From: Hyaloscypha bicolor E
Lineage: Eukaryota; Ascomycota; Leotiomycetes; Helotiales; Hyaloscyphaceae
Direction: 5' to 3'
Length of the DNA stretch: 64,000 nucleotides
Assembly: GCF_002865645.1 (NCBI RefSeq)
Contig: NW_020194515.1
Location: 1,643,319-1,707,318, forward strand
This document shows, piece after piece, positions 56,695-64,000 of this stretch; the stretch's first letter is position 1, and every line of letters begins with the position of its first letter. The translations under genes were made by a program, and so were the position numbers. The notes under the pieces are model-generated. The model did not search any database. It was not told the origin of the DNA and saw only the letters and a list, made by a program, of their open reading frames with translations.

Positions 56695-57515
56695 CCCTCT
56701 ACCGCGTCCTGCTCTGCGCCTGCGCCTTGCCCGCCTTCAGTCAATGGACTGGCCAAGAAGGAGTTTCGTGCTTCCTGCCGGCCATGCTCACAACCATGGG
56801 CGTCACCAGTACCGATGTTGTCCTCGACATGAATCTCGGCATCGCCATTGCATCAGGGAACTCTGCGGCCGTAGGAGCCCTCTTCATGGACCGCTTCGGA
56901 CGCCGTAAGATGCCGATCTCGTGCTGCGCAGTGCTGGCCCTCACATGAGTAGGTATGATTGCGTGCGCGAGTTCATTCTATGCCCACGGAAACACTTCTG
57001 CGGCCAAGGCTTCTGTAGCGTTCGGTTTCCTCGTTGGCGGGATGTGCTCGATTGCGTGCGCGCCACTCCAGCAGCTTTATCCAGCCGAGACTTTGAGCTT
57101 CTAACAGCGCGGAGGCAGGTCCAACCTCTCGGAGTCTTAATCCCTCTTGTGACAATGCCCAACTGCTCCTGGAACATTCTACTCCTAGAAGTACCTGAAA
57201 GAAATATGCGGCTCTAATTTTTTTTGCGGACTAGGCCATGCGTTCGCGGCCATGTGTACCAACGCCACAGCACTTGTGAATCTGTTTGCAACGCCGATTG
57301 CTCTGGAGAACATCGTGTGGACCACATATGATATCTGGTTGATTTCGTTTGCCTTGGGGGGGGGGGGGGCATATTATTATTTCTTAATGGTCGAGACGGG
57401 GCCATAAGAGGGAGGATGGGACGAGATTTTCAAGGAAAAGAGCCTGAGGGCAGCGACAAGAGTGCTCAAGGAGAGGATCGACGAGGCCGTGGCCAAGGTG
57501 AAGGGTGGGGAGTAG
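56695..57515 (+). pseudogene. Decayed MFS sugar transporter (lactose-permease-like)
   Basis: Ordered blocks of a fungal lactose permease can be read across several frames: LYRVLLCACALPAFSQWTGQ, CFLPAMLTTMGVTSTDVVLD, GALFMDRFGRRKMPISCC, then after a stop VGMIACASSFYAHGN, AKASVAFGFLVGGM and APLQQLYPAETLSF, and finally ATALVNLFATPIALENIVW with YYFLMVETGP. The first five helices are missing. There are in-frame stops, a deletion before the ATALVN block and a run of 14 G residues (57356-57369) in the last part. It cannot be functional. Confidence 0.82.
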
Positions 57516-59095
57516 TTGATGGAAGGTGTGTAGTTTGGGAGGGTCACGTGGACGTCTGTGTTTCTCACGATTCTACTCGACTTGCTTCGTACAGTTTTCA
57601 ATACTGTCTCAAAACCTCTTCGAAAGCTACCATGACGCGATTCCTCATACGAATTCTCTCGCACTCTCACAATTCATCTCATCAGTGACGTCTTGGTCAT
57701 TCCGATATATCAGCCCTCTGGATTTTGCTGGCTTCAAAACTGAGCGCATTGTGGCTCCAACTCTGCGACACGATTCTTCACTGCGCTTCAACCCATCGTC
57801 ACCGCCCATAGTACGTCCACTAAGAACTATAGCCGTTATCATAGAATTAATCGTCTAAAATAAAACCGACATTTCGTACCTGACTCTTGGGACAATCAAA
57901 GTTCAGACGCTCTTGCTTGAACCATCCCATCTGAAGGAGATTCAAACGATTTCTACCACCCCATCATCTCATTGTCATCCAATGTGCGCCACGCCATCTC
58001 ACACGGCGTAACTGACAGGTGGAGGATCCAATCTCGACCCAAAGTTCCTCCATAAGCCAAGTATCGGAGCCTCCTACCCACATTAGGCTCAAGGTCTCCA
58101 AATCCCTCATCTCTGGAGTCTCGTGGCCAAGAAACCTGTGAAGCCATACCCGTTGCACACGCACCATTGAGGCTGTGTACCCAGTTGCAACAAGTTCAAG
58201 ATGTTTCCCCTCAAAAAACACATGGGTCAGCGGTTCTCCAGACCTGGAGGATCTGTCAAAGGGTGCACATCCATGATTAGATGTCTTCCAGCTGTTGGTG
58301 CGGTTTGGTCGGCGCCCGCCTTGCTATTTTCGCATCTTATCTGATGATATCCTGCCATTAATGTGTTTTGCGGCCTCAATCTGGCCGCCTGTCACCGTCC
58401 GCGTTGCGAAATGCCCATCAATTCGTCCGTTGAGACCAGACGGGTTTCGCTTGAGTCTCGGCTGCGACAGGGGCGCAGCTCGCTAAAGCATTGTGCGCAT
58501 CGACGACGCACCTCGTTCAACCTCCTCCATTGGCCACCTCATGTTTTAAGGTTGTTAGTTTAACGGTCTCCTGCCATCCCGTTTTGACGTCGTGGGGCGG
58601 ATGTCAGTGCATTGTCCGACGTCAAGCAGGCAATAAACCTCACTACTGGCTTGGCCTCATGCTTGTCCACAGTTTGCGCTACCCACAATAGAAGCATCTC
58701 CTCCTCCTTGTCTCCGATCAAGCCTCGATAGGCCGCATTAAGCTTGCATGATCGAGGAATCCTCTTGGAAGGGGCATTGCCCTGTTCGAACAGAGCCTAA
58801 CGTGGTTAAACTCCGTTTTGACACGCCGCTGGGGAAGGTTCAGGAACGGGCAAAGATGGTTCCGAATAGATCGTCCAAACTAGGGGAGAGAGGAGGGCAT
58901 GTATAATAACTTGGATGACCGCTTCGTATTGCATTTCTTAACCAGCACTTCGAAACTTCTTACCGTGCCCATTCCAAACCTCCTCCCTTCCTTTCACGAG
59001 CGCCCCAGCGGCCGCCACAGTCATTTACAAAAATCATTCTTTTAATCTGTACTGTATTTTCACCCTCCTATCTTGTTCATTCAGCAATCATCAAC
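57516..59095. other. Intergenic region, no gene recognised
   Basis: Nearly 1.6 kb with short, mutually overlapping open frames on both strands and no recognised domain. The right end should contain the promoter of the secreted-protein gene. Confidence 0.4.
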
Positions 59096-60044
59096 ATGCT
59101 CTTCAATAAATTAACCCTCCTCGGCTTTGCCACCCTCGTTATTGCAGGTAAGCATGCTTTCCCCTCTCGTCGATCTTATCTAACTAAATCCCAGCACCAG
59201 CACTTGAGAAGAAGGAAGCTATCAAACTTCCAGCACGAGGTGTCAACTATGTCCCCCGCCACTCCCTCCAACCCCGAAAAGGGAACAACCGCAACAAATG
59301 GAATAACTTCGGTAACAACATCAATATCGAAACTGTAATCCAAGAAACAACGATTAACGTCCTCCAAATCGATGCCAACCCACTCCTAGAAGCCCAGGTG
59401 GCAGAGGAGACTCTGCTCGCGCAAACTCTTACTGAGGCTTTAATCGGAGCACAACTGCAATTCAACCTTGCCCTCGATAACATCCGGTCAAATACCCTGA
59501 ACCAACTCAATAACAATGTGGTATGTCCCTGTTTCTTTCCCCAATCCTCAAACTCATTACTAACAAATATCCTCAGAACACCGTAGCAATCATCATCACC
59601 GAGATCAGCGATAACCGCAACTCCAACAACGGCAATAAACGCTACATCTCCCGTCAACTGCAGTCTAATCCCTCCGTCACCGAACAAGTTTTCGTCGTAA
59701 TCCAAGAGGCCTCAACCTTGACCCTCAGCAACAACATCCCCTCTTCTGTGCTGTCCGCGGCGCAGTCCACTTCCACCGCTTCCAACTCCACGCCGCAATT
59801 CGGGTCCTTCACACCCGGCGGAAACGCCAGCCTCCAGAGTTCATCAAACCAATTCAACCTCTATCCCGCGGGCTCCGAGCTCCCGAGCTTCGAGAACGCG
59901 CAGCGCCTGGATGACCCGGCACTCATCGTGCTGCAGAACCAGGCATTCTTCGTGCAATCCTCGCAGAACTCTGGTACCTTCACATCGGTTGTCGAGGCCG
60001 AGCTTGCGCAACTATTGGGTGGTGGCAGCGGAGGTCGGCAGTGA
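59096..60044 (+). CDS. Secreted protein of unknown function
   Basis: Three exons (59096-59147, 59195-59520, 59577-60044) give 281 residues. An N-terminal signal peptide is clear (LFNKLTLLGFATLVIA, cleavage probably after residue 17-19). The mature part starts APALEKKEAIKLPARG, which may include a processing site. A long helical middle follows (ANPLLEAQVAEETLLAQTLT, AQLQFNLALDNIRS), and the C-terminal half is Ser/Asn/Gln-rich, ending GGGSGGRQ. No cysteine pattern or catalytic motif is visible. The first intron lies just after the signal peptide, and both introns have good CTAAC branch sites. It could be a cell-wall or effector-like protein; I do not recognise a named family. Confidence 0.78.
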
Positions 60045-61409
60045 GCAGTTGCGACGAGGGGGATTAAGGCAGGGGGTTTGTCTTGGCATGTCATGTATCT
60101 TTGTGGTGTAAATAATGATGAACTGACTGGGTGGGTATTGGGTTCCGGTTCATGGGGTTCTGGGGTTTTGGATGGGATAGGTAGAGGGTGGGAAGGGACT
60201 AGATGTCGACGGTAGACCCGAGACATATGATAGGGATGGGAAACAGCCGGGTCTGCATGGAATGGAAGGGAGTCTGGTTTTTTGATACCTAGCGTATAGT
60301 ACATTACGGCCATGCCGAATCAATACTTGGTTAGATTTCCAGTTTCCTGTGAGTCTGCGAACTTACAAATTCCAAACCTGCCTCATATAAACTGAAGTTC
60401 GAAGTCGCGTGAAAAGGCCTGAGGTCGAAACAACCTCCCTCTCCCCTGCTAGACCAGGATGACGATGCCAGGCGCTGTGCTGCCATCTAATCTTCGATCA
60501 GGCCATCATCCAAGCCATATGTTCGGTTCGTCGCAGCTTCGTGTCAGGGGCGCCAGTCTCTGACAGGTGCACTGACCGGAGCCTATGCCCCCATTCCCGC
60601 CTGCCACAACCCGGGTAGCCCGTGTTGCGCTGTTTTGGTTTCGCAAAACTGCCGGAAATGTCCGAGTGGATCTAATCTTATCTCTCCATCTTTTTGGGGG
60701 CAAAAATCTGGGGTTTCAAAATAGAATTAATCGGTGCTACTGTCCGCAGTACAGTAGATGGGGACATCGGATAATGTTACTTCCTTGTGCGTTCTTTTGG
60801 GGTTCTAGAAGCTCGCTGTGCAGGGAGCCTGCATCAAAGACTGCAAAGAATCATCTAAAGCGTCGTTCTAGGCCCAACATACTTTCACCTAACTCATCTC
60901 ATTCGTTGGCTTCTCTCTTCTCCATCCAGTAACAGCATAGCGGCCTTCCCTCATCTCATGCGGGGAGGAGATGCGAAAAATTGATGGAGGAGACCCGCTC
61001 GCTTCAACTTTCGCGAGAATGCGGGGACGGGTCGGGCTCCGGCGGGGTGGAAACACGTGATCATCCGACTTTCCCCATTGCGGAGAGAGCTTGATTGGAT
61101 CCTTGTCAACGGCCTCGCCGATCGTCGTGCAGCGTCATAATGATAAAACCTGCGCATCTTCCTCGCCTCATTATGATGCTGTTGCTCGTATTCTCTCGTT
61201 CCTTGAACATCTGCTGCGAACACCTTCTACAAATCAATCAATCAAACTCTATTCTACTTTCCAACGAGCATCCTTATCTGCGATTCAATTCCAAGATAGC
61301 TAGCACGAAGCTTCGATAAGCGCTGGGCAAACACCACCAAACAGCCCATACAACACCTCGAAGAACAAGCAACGAACACAACAATTGAAACCAGGCATAA
61401 ACACGCACA
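60045..61409. other. Intergenic region, no gene recognised
   Basis: About 1.4 kb. The minus-strand frame at 59861-60313 overlaps the end of the secreted-protein gene and is a shadow. The right part holds the promoter and long 5' leader of the Ser-rich protein gene. Confidence 0.4.
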
Positions 61410-61976
61410 ATGCCACTAAAAGACCGTTTCCGCCGCGCAATCCCCCTCCCCACACGCTCCAACTCCTCCTCCCTCTCACACACGCCCACTGTCCCTTCAA
61501 CACCGACCAACGAAGACCCAAGCACGCCCACGCCCTCCATCACCCTCACCAAAACCTCCTCAAAACTCGGCTTATCGAAATCCCTGACATGGATGAGTAG
61601 CAGAAAAGAGGAGAAAGAGAGGAAGAAGTTAGAAGATTGGGCAAAGAGCGATCAGGCGGAGTGGAATGGGAGGAAGAAGCCGAAGAGTAAACAGCATCAG
61701 GATTTGCTCAGGGCTTTCGAATGGAAGTTTAGAGAGGGGCAGGGACGGCCGAGTATGGAGGGTAGCGGGAGGAGGTGGAGTGGGTGGAGTATGGCGAGTG
61801 GTGTTTCTCCGGGCACGAGTCGCATGAACAGCGTTGATGGGGAACGACCGAGGAGGTTTGGGAGTTTTGGCATTGGGAGGAAGAGGAGTTCGGGGGCGGG
61901 GACCGGAGGCTTGAGTAGGGAGGTTTCGAGGGATGATGATGCGCCTGGAGTGGTGGGGACTGTTGCGGAGGAGTAA
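61410..61976 (+). CDS. Small Ser-rich basic protein of unknown function
   Basis: Single-exon, 188 residues. The N-terminus is Ser/Thr/Pro-rich (PTRSNSSSLSHTPTVPSTPT), the middle is a charged helix (SSRKEEKERKKLEDWAKS) and the C-terminal part is Arg/Gly/Ser-rich. It is probably disordered, and many Ser-Pro and Arg-x-x-Ser sites suggest phosphorylation. No domain is recognised. The clean frame and conventional start with upstream purines support it as a gene, but proof would need a transcript. Confidence 0.6.
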   Translation: MPLKDRFRRAIPLPTRSNSSSLSHTPTVPSTPTNEDPSTPTPSITLTKTSSKLGLSKSLTWMSSRKEEKERKKLEDWAKSDQAEWNGRKKPKSKQHQDLLRAFEWKFREGQGRPSMEGSGRRWSGWSMASGVSPGTSRMNSVDGERPRRFGSFGIGRKRSSGAGTGGLSREVSRDDDAPGVVGTVAEE

Positions 61977-62661
61977 AGGAACGATATTATTACGATGGAA
62001 GCCGAGACGATACAGCTGCGACTGGGACGGAAACATATTTCGATGATTTAGACGATACGATCTTACGATCTTGGAAGGAGTTCTGGGCTGGAGTTGGACT
62101 TTGGGCTGTCCATACTTGGGAACTGCATTTGGAGAAAAGCGGGATTGTTGATAAATTTGATTTGGTTCCCGACGAGATGAAATTCGGTACAGAAAATTTG
62201 ATACAAGACTTTGTCATTTTTCAGCGGACAGTTGGCAGATGGAACAATTGTGAGCCACTACGAGCGGAGTCTTTTGGATCAGTCTAAGTTGACTACTCTG
62301 ATTGGGCAAGGACACCGATCTCGCGAAAGCCTCCGAGATCAATCAGACAACTGCCACTCCCCTTCCGTCTAAAGTCCACAGACAGCGTTTCTTCACTCCA
62401 AGTTTTGGTTGGAAGCCGAAGACTTGCGAATGCTAGGCATCGAGTACGCCATCCGAACAAATGATCGACCGTTATCCGCTCATACGGAGGTTTTTCTATT
62501 CAGCCAATGCTACCCCACAAATCTCCACATCCCTCCTGTTAGGACCTATATTCCGGTCTATGGCAGCGGATGATAGGGGCCATTGTTTTTCTTTCCTCCC
62601 TTGATTCGGTCAGTCTGGGTAACCGGAAGTCATCGGGCCTTCAAACTCAGACAAAGATTTC
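61977..62661. other. No gene recognised; expected site of the lost GH30 N-terminus
   Basis: Intergenic. A GH30 enzyme should have about 200 residues before the first block seen at 62662, yet no matching text is visible here, so the glycosidase relic seems truncated at its 5' end. Confidence 0.4.
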
Positions 62662-63809
62662 ATGAACACGATTGAACTCAAGAATCCTGTGAGTCCCTCC
62701 GCAACACCCACATACGTCTGGGACAGGAAAGACTCTGGTCAAGTGTTTTTAGCGCAGCAAGCTGTTGCTTATGGTGTGAAAACGTTCTACTGTAATACGT
62801 GGAGCGTACCGGCGCTCATGGAGATGAACAATAATGAGAATAGTGGCGGGTATCTTTGTGCTGCTAGTGGGCAGACGTGCAAAGCGGGGATTGGAAGCAG
62901 GCGTATGCGGATTGTTTGATTCAGTGGAGCAAGTATTATGCGACTGTTGGGGTGAACATCACGCATGTGGGGTTCTTGAATGAGCCGGAGAATTCGTATA
63001 CCCCCTTTTCCCTCTTTCCCTTTCCTCTTTATTTCGTACTAGAACGGCTACTTACGGTATGAATTTGATAGTGCAAGCTTCGTATCCATGCTCTCCAACG
63101 GCGCCCAAGCAGGTCCTGCGGTCCGCTCGAACGCAGCAAACATGTCCTCCATCGGCACCACCTGCTGCGAGTCCGAAGGCTGGGGTACGCAATCCTCTTT
63201 AACCAACCGGCTCAAATCCTCCAGCGGCGAAGCACCGCACACACCGGTGCTCTCGGCTCCACGTTCGTCACAACGCACAGGACCTGGCAGACGGAATACA
63301 GTGATTTAAGCGGAGGCTGGGCGACATCTTGGTACGGCAGTGGTGGTGCAGGCGATGGCATGACTTGGGCGAGCCAAATCCTCACTGCGCTCACGACGTC
63401 CAATTGCTCTGCTAACTTATACTGGGTTGCAACACAAGGCTGGAATACCAATGAGAATACGATCTCCGCCGGTGCCAGTAGCTACACTGTAAGCAAGAGG
63501 CTGTGGGCGTTGGCGCAGTATTCGAGGCATACCAGACCCGGTGCAAGGAGGGTGGATGCTAGTCAGGGCGGCATGCGTGTCACTGCGCTCTTGAACTTGG
63601 ACGGCAGTCTTATTGTTCCATGTATGAATACGGGAGTGCAGCAGTTGCTGCGACGATTGAGTTTAGGGGTTAACACGAGTAGTGTCACGGCGTGGGTTAG
63701 GAGCAATACGCAGGATATGGCTAGTACGCCGACCATTCTGGGCAGTTATGGGACGGTTAGTGGGGGTGTGGGGGGACGGAGTCTAGTTACGTTTGTGCTT
63801 GCGAAGTAG
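62662..63809 (+). pseudogene. GH30 endo-beta-1,6-galactanase-like glycosidase, broken
   Basis: Blocks of a fungal GH30 enzyme appear in order: PTYVWDRKDSGQVFLAQQAV, FYCNTWSVPALMEMNNNENS, then after a shift near 62881 SGDWKQAYADCLIQWSKYY and THVGFLNEPEN (with the acid/base Glu of NEPE), an intron (62996-63071), SFVSMLSNGAQA, and after another shift near 63240 TWQTEYSDLSGGW (nucleophile-region Glu), NLYWVATQGWN and a C-terminal beta domain ending RSLVTFVLAK. Such enzymes cut galactan side chains of plant cell walls. The N-terminal part is missing and the frame shifts at least twice. A decayed plant-wall enzyme gene is the best reading. Confidence 0.8.
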
Positions 63810-64000
63810 GGGTAGGAGAAAAGAAGGGGTTTGTATATAGGTAATGTGTCGTGGTGTTCTGTATATTTCTCTTTCAATAAACCGGATCAAAACCATTCCT
63901 GTGTTGAGTTGAGATACTGTCAAAAAAGAAAGGAAGATTTCGAGTCGCCCAATGTTTATACTTCAACGTTGTGCTAGCTTTCTTGCTGATATCTCGCTCG

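Noticed and set aside
57356..57369. A 14-base G run as a functional G-quadruplex
   Set aside because: It lies inside a decayed permease relic, and homopolymers of this kind are also common assembly problems; nothing supports a role.

Overview
The window looks like nuclear DNA of a filamentous ascomycete (Pezizomycotina; a leotiomycete is my guess from the flavour of the protein families, not a proven placement). Genes have short introns of about 42-130 nt with GTRNGT-type donors and CTRAC-like branch sites. Several copies of mobile DNA are very AT-rich and full of C-to-T type changes, with TAG/TAA where a transposase should have CAG/CAA. That is the signature of repeat-induced point mutation (RIP).

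Layout. 1-2.5 kb: AT-rich edge and a membrane RING-H2 protein. 3-7.2 kb: a CNNM/Mam3-type transporter gene cut by a 2.1-kb Tc1/mariner element, with a 734-bp MULE-like element at its 3' end. 8.6-12 kb: a degenerate Hal4/Hal5-type kinase and an unusual AAA ATPase carrying an EH/EF-hand domain. 12.8-19.8 kb: an MFS permease, a dead Zn2Cys6 regulator (zinc ligand lost, mini-LTR inserted, frameshift) and an AtuA/DUF1446 gene with an interrupted reading frame. These three may be the remains of one small catabolic cluster; a CGG-N9-CCG palindrome lies upstream of both the permease and the AtuA gene. 20.5-22.4 kb: a second MULE-like element and an 18-bp minisatellite. 22.8-29.3 kb: a membrane-anchored serine peptidase, a broken Fringe-like glycosyltransferase and a two-RRM protein. 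29.3-33.6 kb: gene-poor, with a second mini-LTR. 33.6-43.8 kb: a frameshifted SDR, a small SAP protein, an HD-domain nucleotidase, two elements, a nonsense-bearing serine palmitoyltransferase LCB1 paralogue and an intact dynamin-like GTPase. 44.6-47.8 kb: a 3.2-kb heavily RIPped DNA transposon. 49.5-55 kb: a GlnRS 3'-half pseudogene beside an ankyrin fragment, an intact P450 and fibrillarin. 56-64 kb: a 377-bp MITE, a decayed lactose-permease-like gene, a secreted protein of unknown function, a Ser-rich basic protein and a broken GH30 glycosidase.

The general picture is a mosaic. Twelve genes read cleanly once introns are removed, including housekeeping genes such as fibrillarin, the HD-domain nucleotidase and the dynamin-like GTPase. 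Eleven other gene-like loci are interrupted, truncated or degenerate. Some losses are clean transposon insertions with target-site duplications, and others are RIP-like nonsense changes. Several are single-base frameshifts that could instead be assembly errors.

I did not find a defence system, CRISPR array, or rRNA gene, and I could not exclude tRNA genes by eye. The strongest novel-looking items are the EH-AAA fusion protein, the family of Tc1/mariner-derived elements sharing one terminal core, the paired CGG-N9-CCG sites, and the two very short LTR-like insertions. All exon-intron structures are my own reading of frames and splice signals, without transcript evidence.
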